Below, piece by piece: positions 1-12,710 of a stretch of 64,000 nt of DNA; position 1 is the stretch's first letter; each line of letters begins with the position of its first letter. The position numbers and the translations under genes are program-made. Below the pieces are notes generated by a model. The model did not search any database and was not told the origin of the DNA. It saw nothing but the letters and a program-made list of their open reading frames with translations. The stretch lies in the NCBI RefSeq assembly GCF_009905375.1, contig NC_133653.1, forward strand, positions 87,967,004 through 88,031,003, read 5' to 3'. This stretch comes from Apium graveolens (taxonomy: Eukaryota > Streptophyta > Magnoliopsida > Apiales > Apiaceae).

Positions 1-2103
1 CTTCGAAAAGCATTTTGCTCCCTTTAACTGATCAAAAAGGTCATCTATCCTTGGTAGCGGGTAGCGGTTCTTGATCGTTACTTTATTCAACTCCCGGTAA
101 TCTATGCATAGACGCATACTCCCATCTTTCTTCTTCACAAAGAGAACAGGTGCTCCCCATGGCGACGTACTTGGTCGTATCACTCCCTTATCCAATAATT
201 CTTGTAGCTGGCTCGCCAACTCTTTCATTTCTGCTGGTGCCATCCTATACGGAGCCTTTGAAACTGGTTCCGTGCCTGGAGCAAGGTTGATCTCGAACTC
301 AATTTGTCGATCTGGTGGTAAGCCTGGTAGTTCGTCGGGAAACACATCGGGGAACTCATTAACTACAGGAATATCTTCCATGCTGGGGCTGCCTCTCTCT
401 AAATCCACAACATATGCTAGGAACGACTCATAACCTTTTCTAAGTAACTTCTTAGCCTGAATAATTGTAAGAAATAGTTGCTCTTGCCTCTGCCCCTTAA
501 ATACTACCTTCTCTTCACTCTTCGTCTTTAAATACACTCTCTTGGTCTTACAATTTATCTGAGCGCTATTCTCTCCTAACCAATCCATTCCTAAAATTAT
601 ATCAAACTCTCCCAGCTTGAAGAGTATCAAGTCGGCTGAGAACTTATATCCCGAAATATCAATCTCACATTTTTGACAAAATTGATTCACAGGAATCTTC
701 TCTTGGTTCGCAATTACCACATTTACTACCTCACTCATAACCGTTTTATCACATTGGAGCTTATCAACAAAAGATTCTGATATGAAAGATCTTGTTGCTC
801 CCGAATCAATCAATACTTTAGCTTTGACATTATTGAATAAAAGTGTACCTGCTATCACCTCAGAATTCTGAACAGCATCTTTCATCTTTAGATCAAATAT
901 CCTTGTTGTTGCTTGCGGGGTTGGTGCGGGTGGTGGAGGTAATGCCAATACCTCAGCTGGCACGCTTGCACTGGTACTTGCCACGTTCATCAGAGCTCTG
1001 ACTGGTCCTGTTGCCTTACACTCCCTAGCCATGTGTCCAGTCTTCCCATACTTGTAACACGTAACTCCTGGCTTCGACATCTTGCACTCGTTTGCCAAAT
1101 GTCCCTTCTGATTGCACCTATAACAGGTCATACTCAGCTTATTGCATACTCCGGGGTGCCTTCTTCCACAGTGCTTGCATTCTGGCCTCTGGAACCTGTT
1201 TTCTCCAACTTGCCCTTGGCTTGCCTGATTGTTCCCTTTTGATTCTTGCCTTTTGCCCAAATTTCCCTTCCTTTTAAAATTTCCGCCCTTCTGGAAACCA
1301 ATCCTCTTTACATTCCGATCTTGCGAACTTCCAGCTTCAGACTTTTCTCCATAAAATGGAACCTTCCTCTTCTTGTTATTCCTCTCTTTCCTTGACTGCA
1401 TCCCATTATTCTCAATCAGAGCAGCTTTCTGTACTACTCCCGCATAAGTTTCAAGCTCAAACATAGCCACCCTATCTCTGATCCAAGGCTCCAATCCTTG
1501 CTGAAATTTCTTTGCTTTTTCTTCCTCAGTGCTAGTATACTTTGTCACAAACCTTGACAACTCAGTGAACTTCTTCTCATATTCCAGTACAGTCATGTTC
1601 CCTTTCTTTAACTCAAGAAATTTTAGCTCCATCTGATTCTGCATGTACTTAGGGTAATACTTGTCCAGAAATAACTTCTTAAATCTCTCCCAAGAAACCT
1701 GCTGAGTGACTTCCATAGCTTTTACTGATTCCCACCAATAGATGACTTCTCCCTTCAAGAAGTAAGTGGCATACGGCGTCTTCTGATCGTCTCCTAACTG
1801 TACCAACTCAAAAGCCCTTTCCATCTCCTTGATCCATGTGTTTGCTATCACTGGATCAGTGGTATCATGAAATACAGGTGGATTCACATTCTGAAAAGCT
1901 TTGAAAGTGACAATTTGTCTAGGTGGTACTGGTGGTTCGGGTGGTTGGTGTGGCTCACGGTTATCTTGGTTTTCAATTCGTTGTTGAAGAGTTAGTTGTT
2001 GTTGAGCTATAGCATTGGTTTGCTGTTGCAAGGTTTCCAGTAGTCGAAGAATGTTTGGGTCTGTGGTGAAGGTGGTTGTTGGGTTCTTCTTTTTGGGAGG
2101 CAT
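1..2103 (-). CDS. Tekay-like Ty3/gypsy gag-protease-RT polyprotein, 3' part beyond window
   Basis: The frame reads without a stop from ATG at 2103 to the window edge (701 codons, incomplete). Residues about 50-250 are a retrotransposon gag domain with a conserved YWWESV-type stretch. Three Cys/His clusters follow near 1180-1024: a CKHC-type one, a canonical CX2CX4HX4C ([14 protein letters not shown]), and a third with Tyr in place of the second Cys ([14 protein letters not shown]). The aspartic protease has its active site in IDSGAT (about 800-825), followed by an LGMDWL stretch. The RT N-terminus follows (CIDYRELNK, then [12 protein letters not shown]) before the edge. Gag packages the RNA, the protease matures the polyprotein and RT copies it in cytoplasmic particles. 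The start is the first ATG after the leader. The open frame and the 4-kb LTR upstream suggest a fairly young copy. The Tekay assignment rests on long LTRs, PBS type and gag style; Ty3/gypsy itself is certain. Confidence 0.9.
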   Translation of the reverse strand, partial: MPPKKKNPTTTFTTDPNILRLLETLQQQTNAIAQQQLTLQQRIENQDNREPHQPPEPPVPPRQIVTFKAFQNVNPPVFHDTTDPVIANTWIKEMERAFELVQLGDDQKTPYATYFLKGEVIYWWESVKAMEVTQQVSWERFKKLFLDKYYPKYMQNQMELKFLELKKGNMTVLEYEKKFTELSRFVTKYTSTEEEKAKKFQQGLEPWIRDRVAMFELETYAGVVQKAALIENNGMQSRKERNNKKRKVPFYGEKSEAGSSQDRNVKRIGFQKGGNFKRKGNLGKRQESKGNNQASQGQVGENRFQRPECKHCGRRHPGVCNKLSMTCYRCNQKGHLANECKMSKPGVTCYKYGKTGHMARECKATGPVRALMNVASTSASVPAEVLALPPPPAPTPQATTRIFDLKMKDAVQNSEVIAGTLLFNNVKAKVLIDSGATRSFISESFVDKLQCDKTVMSEVVNVVIANQEKIPVNQFCQKCEIDISGYKFSADLILFKLGEFDIILGMDWLGENSAQINCKTKRVYLKTKSEEKVVFKGQRQEQLFLTIIQAKKLLRKGYESFLAYVVDLERGSPSMEDIPVVNEFPDVFPDELPGLPPDRQIEFEINLAPGTEPVSKAPYRMAPAEMKELASQLQELLDKGVIRPSTSPWGAPVLFVKKKDGSMRLCIDYRELNKVTIKNRYPLPRIDDLFDQLKGAKCFSK

Positions 2104-2415
2104 GATCCTGAAATAAGAGTTGTGTCATAACAGATATGAATGATAAAATGATTCGAGGGTATCGTATGGCATTCTCATTGACATATGGGGTCAAGTTTCC
2201 AAATTAAGCAGATATGATGATAAAAACATAAAATAACAGTTGAGAGCAAATGGAACAATAGCACATAATTATTGAAATTTTTAAAGGTCACAGTACATAG
2301 GATTGGGACATAGTCTGATTCTAGGAATAACAGGCTTATTTAAAGGAAAGACGGAAACAACTGGGGATTCCATAGAGTCTGATAGTACAACAACATGAAA
2401 GGTAAATGGAAAGAA

Positions 2416-2772
2416 CTAAGGCTCCACTCCATCTGAACGGGGCTTGGTAGTCTTTTCCTCTCGAAGCGTCTTCATAATGCTCTGGAGCTCATCCGCCACC
2501 ATCTGAATGACATACTGGCTGGTACGGTCCCGGTGTGCTGGCATCTCCTTAAGCTTAGTGTTGACGTACTGAACCAAGGTCTCAAGTCTCGCAATCATCT
2601 ACTCGTTGGGCTTCCCTTCGTAGTTTCGGCTGTCCGGATACACGTTCTTCAGTCGGTCTATCAGTCGGTCGTACTTGCCCTGAAGCATGTCGAACTCGCG
2701 CCTCAACTCAGCATACACGGAGAAAGCAATAGTGTCGTCCGACCCAGAGGATGACGAGGAATGCGCCCTTTG
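2416..2772 (-). pseudogene. Leader coding relic upstream of gag
   Basis: Between PBS and gag, the minus strand carries a protein-like reading frame of about 118 codons. It starts after an acceptor-like TTGTCAG (2779-2773) with a serine run (RAHSSSSSGSDD) and ends with a charged helix-like segment. One TAG interrupts it just before the ATG at 2598. The downstream 60 codons (2598-2416) are open and rich in Lys, Arg and Glu. It may be an accessory ORF of this lineage or the remains of a spliced gag extension. I do not recognise a domain. It lies in a different segment from gag and ends 313 bases before the gag ATG. Confidence 0.4.
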
Positions 2773-2892
2773 CTGACAACCAATAAGAGGAGTATTAATA
2801 ATAATTTACTTAACCTACTCTCTCGCACAATATCTATAACCTACACACAAATCCTATAACCTATTTGGGCTGTCCAGGGACTCTAAACCGTA

Positions 2893-2904
2893 GCTCTGAT
2901 ACCA
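2893..2904 (-). promoter_or_regulatory. Primer binding site, initiator Met tRNA type
   Basis: On the minus strand the sequence reads TGGTATCAGAGC, the standard plant match to the 3' end of initiator methionine tRNA. It lies 5 bases inside the LTR end at 2910. It fixes the element's orientation (minus) and identifies 2910-6964 as the 5' LTR. Confidence 0.9.
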
Positions 2905-2909
2905 AAACC

Positions 2910-5900
2910 TGTCACACCCCCAACTTAAATAGCGAAATAAATATAGCTATTACATCATTTTAATGAAGGATACACAACCAATCCAAGATCTTACAGTTTA
3001 GGGTTTGGAACAGCCCATCACTACCAGCTATTACATCTGATTACAAATACCGAATCCTCACAGCTATTATTACTTATTCTACCTGAGCTCGAATATAAGC
3101 ATCAGCATCACAGGTCTTACGGGCAGTCTGCTTGAATCTAACCATAGCTGCTAGCTGTAATATCAGGGTAAAGCAAGAAGTGAGCCAAAAGCTCAACAAG
3201 TGCTAACAGTACAACGCAAAATATAAATCGAGATATACCTTTAGGAATGACAATGGAAAGACATAATCAATGATAACGAGAGATAAAACTTATGTGAGTT
3301 GGCATCATTTTGCTTGCATCAAAACAAATTTTAAAATCATTCTTAATCAAAATCATTTTATGACGCTACGGATTACAGCCGGTGATCAGCCGCGAAGTAA
3401 TCCCGAACCTCGCTGGGTTCTAAAACATTATTAGGAATCCCTAGGAAACTCTTAAGCCTAATATAAGTGTGCAAAGGACTCGAGTCTCAGTCCAGATCCA
3501 CCATTCAAAGAAAACATTTATCCCCCTTTGGGACTGAAAAATCCACATTTTAATCATTTTAAAAACTGATGCCGATTTATGACAAAATCTCTTTCGACTG
3601 TAATCATTTTTATCAAGGGATTATAGATCAACTTGAAACACTGGAAATATGACACTAAATCTCAGGGCCATGATCCACTAGACTTTACTATATTAGGGTA
3701 ATTGAGAGGTTTCCATAAACAAGAACTTTGACAAGGAAATTGAGCAAGGCTATTGGATCATATGAACGAGTAATGCCAAACTAGGCTTAAAGCAATGGTT
3801 GTAGACAAGGTATAGGTATTAGAACATCAAGAAGATAAGCATCACTGGTTCCAATAGGATAGAGGTGTTAAAATATAAAGAAAGTGATCATCAGCTCAAG
3901 ATATAACAGGGTATCAAGCTTTAGGGTAAGGATAGGGTTATCAAACAATCATGAATGAATTTAAGAAATGATTGGCTTTTAGGTATCAAGATAAAGTTTC
4001 TATCGAGGTTATTTCAAGAGTTGAATCAAAGCATCAGGGTGCAATATCAAGATTTCTCAGGGATCAATAGCATGATAATCAAAAGGATCAATAAAATATT
4101 ATAACAAATCTCTATTTTATCATGACATTAAACTATCATGAAAGACTTTTGAACTACTTGCAATACGTACTCGAGGGTTCATGGCATCTCTATGTAACTC
4201 AAAGATAAACAAAAGATACGCTTGATTTAAATATATCAAAATGACTCAGGATAATTGCATCGATATATATATGAACTGTTTACAGTAAATACGAAGGTCA
4301 AGTTGAATCACTTGCCTTGAGATAGACTGGTCTGGTCTGACTGGTAGGAGCAACAACTGGAGCTTCACTCGACTTTTATGGCAAGTTTTCCCTCGTCTCG
4401 AGATCCTACATAAATAATAATAATCCTCATTATAATATATTCTTACCATCTTAACCTATTTATAACCCGAAATTAAACATGGATGGCACTTAGGCCTATA
4501 CGCACTTAATTCATATCCACCATTATATTTTCAAATGTACACACGTAGACACATAATCACATATCATATATTAATACCAAATAACATCATATACACCATA
4601 ATGCCACACTAGGCTTGGATGATCTCGACTCACCACTTAAGTCACTTGGTCGCTAACTAAACAAAGTCTTCAAATTTGGGCTTCCTAACTCAATGTGCCT
4701 TTCCTAAATTATCCAAAACCTATTGACCCTCACTTGTGCCTTTTGCTCTACTGACCTTATACTATCTTACAACTATGGTGGTCGACCTAATACTCACTTC
4801 TAAGTGTTCTAAAGCTATGTGATAAGTGAAAGTGCTCACTGGTGCAAATTTCAGAATGGTAACTAAGGTTTCTTGAGTGCATTAGACACTCTTAAACTAC
4901 AAGTTTTTCTTCAAAATTTTTACAAAAGACTCTCCTGACCTAAGGGCATCTCACAAGCTTGATGTGGCTCAAAGGCCTGGCTTGGGCCCTCTTGGGCCTA
5001 AGCTAAAAGTCCAAGGTTCCCCTGTTTTTCTGGGCAGAAAATGCCCTGACTTGAATTATCTTGTGACACATGGTTCTATCTCATATCCTATGAAATATGG
5101 TTGGAAAAACTTCTCTGACATACCCTCTAACTAAGGCCCAATTGGGCCTAATGAGGGCCTACCCATGACATGGCCAAATCTCCCTATTTCTAAGTTGCAA
5201 CAAAACTGTCCCCTGCTGGACAGATTTTGTTATTCTACTTGTGCACCTAACCAAATGACATGCAAACCTCCAACCAACTCCTAAAACCTATTATATACTC
5301 CCCATACTAACTTCTGGTAGCTTGGGCCTCAAAGTGCACATCAATGACATGGTCAAAACTCACTCTAAACCTCAGGGTACTAAACTGATTTTTCTGCAGA
5401 AACTATAACTCTCATTTTTCCAAGGCTTTGACTTGACAAACCTATCTAACAACAACTCAAAACTTAAACAAAGACTTATACATGGTATTCTACTGAACTA
5501 ACTCCCTTTTTTCTCAAAATAACCTTGGTGAGATCATCCTTACCTAAGGTGCAACTATGGCAAAACAAAAGAGACTACTCTTTACAAATCACAAACCTTT
5601 ATGCTCTTGAAGCAACAAGATATATATATTTTTTTTTATAATAGATAGCCACGAATTATTACCATGCAATAAGAAGTATAAATCAATATTAATACATTAT
5701 TCCTACTGAAATTAAGGCTCACTAACAACATGAATCTAAATGATCAAAACTTCCAAAAAAAATCAAAAGTGATTTACATGCATGCATGCTTTCGGATCTT
5801 TCAAGCCAAAGCAACATGATTTCCAAATAAATTTTTATCATAATTCAACATGCAAGCCTAACATGGATTACAACTAAATGATCAACTAGCATGCAAAAGG

Positions 5901-6964
5901 GTTTTATCAAGCTTTTACTATAAAATTCACGTTATCATCACAAAATACACAAAAATGTAACAAGGCAACAAAACACCATCCATTCGGCTCCTATCAAGTC
6001 ATGGCCGAATGGATTAGGGTAAGAACAACATTTCATAAGTGTAACACTCTTATGTCTAGCCATTCTTGACCCTATGATACTATATCTCATGGTAAAAGCC
6101 TTAGATTCACAAGAATCAAGGAGGTTCACTTTGAGTTTAACAAAAACATCACCATGCAAGATCAAAACATAGGTTTTTCACTCTAAACTTTTGAAATATA
6201 TATAAGAATAACATATAGGGAGTAAAATTACTTGGATATAAGATGATTGTTTGAGTGAGAGTTGAAGAAAGAAGGGGATGGGGCTCGGTTTTGGTGGTTG
6301 CCGAGAGGGGAGGGGAAAAACCGAGAGGTGAGGGAGGAGGGAGGGAGAAGAGAGTGAAGTGGTGGGGTGAAGTGAGGTGATGATCACTTCTTGGACTTGT
6401 TTTTATGCATTGATTTGACTATAATGTGAGTGGGTTTGAGATTTTACAAGAATAACCCTCCAATATAGTTAGGTAGATTTGCATGCAAGGGTAAAGGGGT
6501 AAATTGGTTAGCAAAATGTGAGTTAGTGGGGTTGAGAATGTCTTCTTTGCCCTTTGATTAAATAGAAGAGAGTTTGCATGCAAGGTTATTCATGTAATTT
6601 GATAAATATGACAACTAAAATTTATAATGATTTATTTTTATAAAATAAAATACAAGTTCAAAAATTATAAAATTTATACCATAAATTAACTTGTATTTTT
6701 AGAGACTTTATAAAATCATTTTCAAAATTTGTGAACAAAATGCCTTTTAAAAGAAGATTTTTCCAAAGCTTAGAATATTCCTTATAAATCAAAAATAAAG
6801 AAATTAAATAAACTCCTACTTTGAAAAATCATATACTACCCAAAGCAAATTTATAATGCAGAAATTTTCACTCACACAAACGTACAATCATTGAATATAT
6901 TTTCATTTGACTTAATATTATACCAAATTCACAAATAATATTACATAAAATGCCGGTCGTAACA
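2910..6964 (-). repeat. LTR A: 5' LTR of the minus-strand Tekay-like element (4055 bp)
   Basis: On the minus strand the LTR starts TGTTACGACCGG and ends GGGTGTGACA, with the PBS directly after it. By eye it matches LTR B (6987-11030) along its whole length at roughly 90 percent, in inverted orientation. The flanking base pairs on the right (gaatc, 6965-6969) would be one half of its target duplication; the other half lies left of the window. Small open frames inside (for example near 5938-6165 and 6178-6387) have no recognisable domain. Confidence 0.9.
6400..6409 (-). promoter_or_regulatory. TATA-like box of LTR A
   Basis: The minus strand has GCATAAAAAC about 555 bp in from the U3 end, followed downstream by a C/T-rich tract. 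LTR B and LTR C carry a TATA-like box at nearly the same distance, which supports this as the promoter. It is inferred from motif and position only. Confidence 0.5.
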
Positions 6965-6986
6965 GAATCCCTTAAGGGGGAGAGGA
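6965..6986 (+). promoter_or_regulatory. Polypurine tract of the element ending in LTR B
   Basis: The 22 bases between the two inverted LTRs contain a purine run (AAGGGGGAGAGGA) that touches the TG of LTR B. This is the standard position for the plus-strand primer of reverse transcription. The preceding GAATCC matches the GAATCC before the PPT of the chromovirus at 57140-57165 (minus strand). The 22 bp are therefore the very 3' end of an internal region whose remainder was displaced by the insertion of the element with LTR A. Confidence 0.8.
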
Positions 6987-9900
6987 TGTTACGACCGGCA
7001 TTTTCGTGTAATATTATTTGTCGATTTGGTATAATATTAAAGCCGAATAAAAATATGTTCACTGATTGTACGTTTGTGTGAGTGAAAATTTCTGCATTAT
7101 AAAATTGTTATGTGTAGTATATGATTTTTCAAAGCAAAAATTTAAATTATTTCCTTTAGTTTTGATTTATAAGGAATATTCTAAGCCTTGGAAAAATTTT
7201 CTTTTAAAAGATATTTTGTTCACAAATTTTGAAAATGATTTTATAAAATCTCTAAAAATCCAAGTTATTTTATGGTATAAATTTTATAATTTTTGAACTT
7301 TTATTTTATTATATAAAAATAAATCTTTGAAAATTTGGTTGCTTAATAATTATCAAATTACATGGTTACCCTTGCATGCAAATACTCTTCCATTCAACTA
7401 AGGGGCAAGGAAGGCATTTCCAACCCCACTCACTTTCATTCTACTAGCCAAATTACCACTTTGTCCTTGCATGCAAATCTACCTAACTATGTTAGAAGGT
7501 TACTTTTGTAAATTCTCATATCCACTCACTTGTGGTCAAATATAAACCAAACCAATATGATTATCACCCCACTTTTACTCCACCATTTCCACACTCCTCC
7601 TTCCTCCCCCTCTCCTCTCGGCGCTCCCCCTCTCCTCTCGACGCTCCCCCTCTCCCCTCGGCTTTTTGGTCGAAGCCCTACACCCCTCCCTTTTCTTCAT
7701 TCTTCATTCAAGCTCCCACCTTCCATTCAAGTAAATGTTACTTCCTATATCTTGATCATACATAATTCAAAGAGTTTTGAGTGAAAAGTTTAAGTTTTGA
7801 GTTTGCATGTCAAAGCTTTAGTTGGAACTCAAAGTATAATCTTGATTCTTATGGATTTAAGGTTGTATTTGAGAGAACTACAAGGAATGGTGAAATGCCA
7901 AGTCATGAGAATGAGGCTCTTGATTTTAAATGGTCATTTCCCTTCCACTTCATTCGGCCATGACCTTGAGGGAGCTGAATGAATGGTTCTTGATGATGTT
8001 TTGTTGTCTTGTTTCAATTTTATGTGTTTTTGGTGGTGATAACATAAATTTTGTATCAAAAACTTGATAAAACCCTTTGCATGCTAAGTGATCATCTAGT
8101 TATAGCTTATGCTAGGCTTGCATATTGATTCCATGGTAAAATTTATTTGGAAAGCATGTTGTTTTGGTTTATAAGACTCGAAGTCATGCATGCATGTAGA
8201 TTTCTCTTGGAATTTTGGAAGTTTTTGATCATGTGGATTGATTTTATTAGTAAGCCTTAATTTCAGTAGGGATAAGATATTAATCTTGATTAGTGCTCCT
8301 TGATATGTGGTATTAATTCATATATATTTATAAAAAAACATATAACTTATCATTTTCAAAAACTTAATGGCTTGTAAGTTATGTAATGTGGTTTCCTTTG
8401 TTTTGCTATGTTGCACCTTAGGTAAGGATGATATCTACCAAGATTATTTTGATTGTAAGGGAGTTAGTTCAGTAGAACACCTTAGTTAAGGTTTGGGTTG
8501 GGTTTTTTGTTGTTGTTGGTTGGGTTTGTTAAGTAAGAACCTTGGTGAAAGGAGAGTATTAGTTTCTGCAGAAAATCAGTTTGGTACCCTGAGGTTTAGA
8601 GCGAGTTTTGACCATGTCATTGTTGTGCACTTTGAGGCCCAAGCCACCAGAAGCTAGAATTAGGAGTATATAAAAGGTTTTAGGTGTTTGTTGAAGGTTT
8701 ACAAGTCGTTTGGTTAGGTGCACAAGTGGAATCATAAAATCTGTCCTGCAGGGGACAGTTTTGTTGCAACTTAGAAATAGGAAGTTTTGACCATGTCATG
8801 GGTAGGCCCTCATTAGGCTCTGTTGGGCCTTAGTTAAAGGGAGTGTCAGAGTAGTTTTTCCAACCATAGTTCATAGGATTTGAGTTAGAACCATGTATCA
8901 CAAGTTAATTCAAGTCAGGGCATTTCCTGCCCAGAAAAACAGGGGAACCATGGACTTTAAGCTTAGTCCCAAGGAGGCCCAAGCTAGGCCCTTGAGCCAC
9001 ATCAAGTTTGGGAGATGCCTTATGGTTAGAAGAGTCTAGTGTAGAAGTTTTGGAGGTAAACTTGTAGTTTAAGAGTGTCTAATGCACTCAAGAAACCATA
9101 GATGTCATTCTGAAATTTACTCCAGTGAGCACTTTCACTTAACACATAGTTTTAGAGCACTTATGAGTAAGACCTGGGTTGACCGCTATGGTTGCAAGAT
9201 AGTATAAAGCCATTAGAATTAAAGGCCCAAGTGAGGGTCAATAGGTTTTGGACAGTTTAGTAAAGGCACATTGAGTAAGGAAGCCAAAATTTGGAGACTT
9301 TGTCTAGTTTAGCGACCAAGTGACTTAAGTTGTGGGTCGAGATCATCCAAGCCTGGCGTTGTATTATGATGTGTGTCATATTATTTGATATTAAAATATG
9401 ATATGTGAGTATATGTGGCTATGTGGACTATGGTATTTATAAGGTAATTATAAATTGAGTGCATATAGGCCTAAGTGTCATTGGTGTTTAATTTCGAGTT
9501 GTAAATAGGTTAAGTTGGTGAGAATACATTATAATGAGGATTATTATTATTTATGTAGGATCTCGAGACGAGGGTAAACTTGCCATAAAGGTCGAGTGAA
9601 GCTTCCAGTTGCTCCTACCAGCCAGACCAGACCAGCCTTTCTCAAGGCAAGTGATTCAACCTGTCTTTCATATTCACTGCAAATGTGTAATAATTAATTT
9701 ATATATATTGATGTGATTATCCTGAGTCATCTTAATATACTTGAACCAAGAAATATTTAAATCAGTCTTTGTATTATTATAGAAATATTGATATTGCAAC
9801 AGTTATATTACGCTAGTATATCATAGTAATTGGAATGCCATGATAAAATAAAGATTTGATATAATACTTGATTGAACCTCTTGATTATCATGCCATTGAT

Positions 9901-11030
9901 TCCTAAGATATTGACATCTCACCCTGATGCTTGAACCCCAATAAAAACTTTACCTTGATACCTAAAAGCCAGATATTCTTCAAAGATTGTTCTTAACTGA
10001 TTTGATAACCCCTTTTTCATACCCTGAAGATGGACAATCCTGTTATACCTTGAGCTAAAAATCATTTCCTCATAACTTAACACTCCTCTTATTCATGAAG
10101 CTTACCTTCTTGATGTTCTAGTACTTGTACCTTGTTGAAAACCATTGCTTTAAGCCTAGTTTGGCATTACTCTTTCATATTATCAAATAGCCTTGCTAAA
10201 TTTCCTTATCAAAGTTCTGGTTTATGGAAACCTCTCAATTACCCTAATACAGTAAAGTCTAGTGGATCATGGCCCTGAGATTTAGTGTCATATTTCCAGT
10301 GTTTCAAGTTGATCTATAATCCCTTGATAAAAATGTTTACTACTTAAGAGATTTTATTATAAATCGACATCAGTTTTTGAAATGATTAAAATGTGGATTT
10401 TAAGTCCTAAAGGGGGATAAATGTTTTCTTTGAATAGTGGATTTGGACTGAGACGCGAGTCCTTTCCACACTTATATTGTAGGCTTAAAAGTTGCCTAGG
10501 GATCCCATTAAAGTTTTAGAACCCAGCAAGGTTCGAGATTACTTCGCGGCTGATCACCGGCTGTAATCTGTAGCGTCATAAAATGATTTTGATTAAGTTA
10601 TAATTTTGAAAATGTTTTGATTCAAGCAAATGATGCCATCACTCAAAGTTTTATCTCTTGTTATTATTGGTTATATCTTCACAATGTCATTCTATTATAC
10701 ATATCTTGATTTATGTTTTGTATCATATAGTTTAGCACTTGTTGAGCATTTGGCTCACTTCTTGCTTTACCCTGATATTACAGCTAGCAGCTGTGGTTAG
10801 ATTCAAGCAGACATCACGTAAGACCTGTGACGCCGATACGTATGTCCGAGCTCAGGTAGAATAAGAGATAGTTTTGTGTGAGGACTCGATATTAAAATCG
10901 GTGGTAATAGATGGTAGTGTTGGGCTGTTTCAAATCCTAAACTGTAAGATCTTGGATTCGGTTATGTTTACTTTCTTTTAAATATTGTAATAGTTATATT
11001 TATTTTGTTAATTAAGTTGGGGGTGTGACA
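6987..11030 (+). repeat. LTR B: 3' LTR of a plus-strand Tekay-like element (4044 bp)
   Basis: It starts TGTTACGACC right after a polypurine tract and ends GGGTGTGACA, the mirror image of LTR A. Being preceded by a PPT, it is a 3' LTR; its internal region should lie to the left of the LTR A element, outside the window. Open frames inside it (7530-7784, 7781-7982) look like non-coding U3/R sequence. At 7611-7665 a C/T-rich 20-bp unit is repeated about 2.6 times downstream of the TATA-like box. Confidence 0.9.
7541..7548 (+). promoter_or_regulatory. TATA-like box of LTR B
   Basis: TATAAACC lies 554 bp inside the LTR and is followed within 60 bp by a long pyrimidine-rich stretch, as expected around a plant transcription start. 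The spacing equals that in LTRs A and C. A start of transcription near 7570-7580 is inferred. Confidence 0.5.
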
Positions 11031-12710
11031 TTATGTGCCGCCTTTATTCTTCCCGTCACCGCCTCCCTTTTGCTTTTCCGGCGAGGGATGTTGTGGTTTG
11101 GTCTGCGTTTTGTGGCTGCTGCGCACGTTGCGCGTGTGGGGCTGTGTCCGTGTGTGGTTGTTATTCTGTGTTGCCTTGCTGCATATTTTGGTTAATTCGA
11201 ATAATTCGTGTTTTGCTGCGTGTAAATCAATAATACATGTAAAACAATCTGAAGAAACCTAACAGAGCAATTGTACACAAACAATCACTATTACATAAAA
11301 AATAATCACTGATACATTATAATGCAATTTGATAATCAATAATACATTACACAAATAATAACATAACAAAGCTATATAATCAACATAATAGAGAGCTATC
11401 TTACACAAAAAATCACTAATACATAATCATATAATCATATAAAAACTAAATCAACAAAAATACAATTGAAACAAGTTAAACAATTCAGAATTAAGCATTA
11501 ATCTCATGTATTATCAAAAAATCAACTAAAACTATTGGTATCACAACTTAAAATCTGAAAAGTATCAAACAAGCAAAAAAATCAAATGAACGAGCTTATC
11601 AACATATCAAAAGCTACAAAAAAGATAGTTTATCTTGATTAACTCTAATTTTATTAAAATCAGCTGTAATCATCTTCAAACACTATAAAAAAAGATAATT
11701 TACCTTGATTAACTCTAATTTTATTCATATCGGTTGTAATCATCCTCAAATAATTAATCGATGAGTAGTATGAACAATACAGTTTTGAGAAATCAACAAT
11801 CACTACAACACAACACTAAAGCGATTTTCTTTTATGAAGCTAGATGAACAAAAAATAATAGATTAAACGATCAAAAATTAGATAAAAAAATTTAGAGAGA
11901 GAGATACGGATGAGGATGAGAGAGAAAGTCAAAAGCAGTTATGATTTTTAGTACCTCAAATCCTTGTATTTTATATTTTTTAATTAATTAAATGAGTGGA
12001 TGAGATTTAAAGTCAAAAGGGATGAATGTATGACTAAGACCAGTTTCTAATTTTTATTTTAATATAGGTTTCTGTTTGATCAAACCCCTATATATATTTA
12101 CTTTTTTTATATAGATATACTATATTATATTGGAAATGTTTGACAAGATTAACTTTATTCATCCATATTTAATCATTTCCTATATTATATGATTTATGTA
12201 TTATTAATTTTATATTTATTTTGTAAATATTTTAGAGGATAACGTAATTTTTTTAGATGAGTATCATGTTTTAATAAGTACTTTTATAATGTAATTTTTA
12301 TAATAAAAATTTATATATATTTAATCAAAAAATAATTAGCAATTATTTATTTATTTTTAAAAAAATATCAAATGAGCGACGAGGCATGCATCGTCCCGTA
12401 AGGGCGAGGATGTGGATTGAAAATAAATCTCCGTGGGGAATGGGGCGGGGTTGGGGCAAATATATTTTATGCCGATATGTATGGGATTTGAGATCTCCGC
12501 CCCATTTAACCCTATTAACTGTAGACTTGTCAATGGATCACATTTGGATCAGATTTGACTAAATACATATCCATTACAGTTCCATTTATATTTTTAAAAA
12601 TATATTATAGTACTTCAACATATGATTTATTTCTGCACTAAATTTATGCATCATAAAGTTATATTTTAGCTAAAAAATTGTCAAAATTAAATATTCCGGA
12701 ATTGAGTGTT
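11031..12710. other. Unassigned spacer between LTR B and solo LTR C
   Basis: The first 200 bp (11033-11262) are GC-richer and contain two overlapping open frames without a recognisable domain. The rest is AT-rich. A unit of about 45 bp (TTGATTAACTCTAATTTTAT and following) occurs twice, near 11636-11680 and 11703-11745. At 12415-12510 there is a short GC-rich patch (GGGGAATGGGGCGGGG with a CGCCCC partner) resembling a transposon fragment. I see no gene. Confidence 0.5.

Noticed and set aside
104..433. Plus-strand open frame of 109 codons
   Set aside because: It is antisense to the protease-RT frame of the minus-strand Tekay-like polyprotein.
7530..7982. Pro/Ser/Leu-rich open frames in LTR B
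   Set aside because: They arise from the C/T-rich tract downstream of the TATA-like box; the equivalent place in LTRs A and C has no conserved frame.
2910..11030. Autointegration product of one retrotransposon
   Set aside because: The two inverted LTRs differ at roughly one base in ten by eye, so they are not copies made in the same replication cycle.
11033..11262. Cys-rich small open frames right after LTR B
   Set aside because: No start context, no domain, and no support from neighbours; the sequence is only locally GC-rich.
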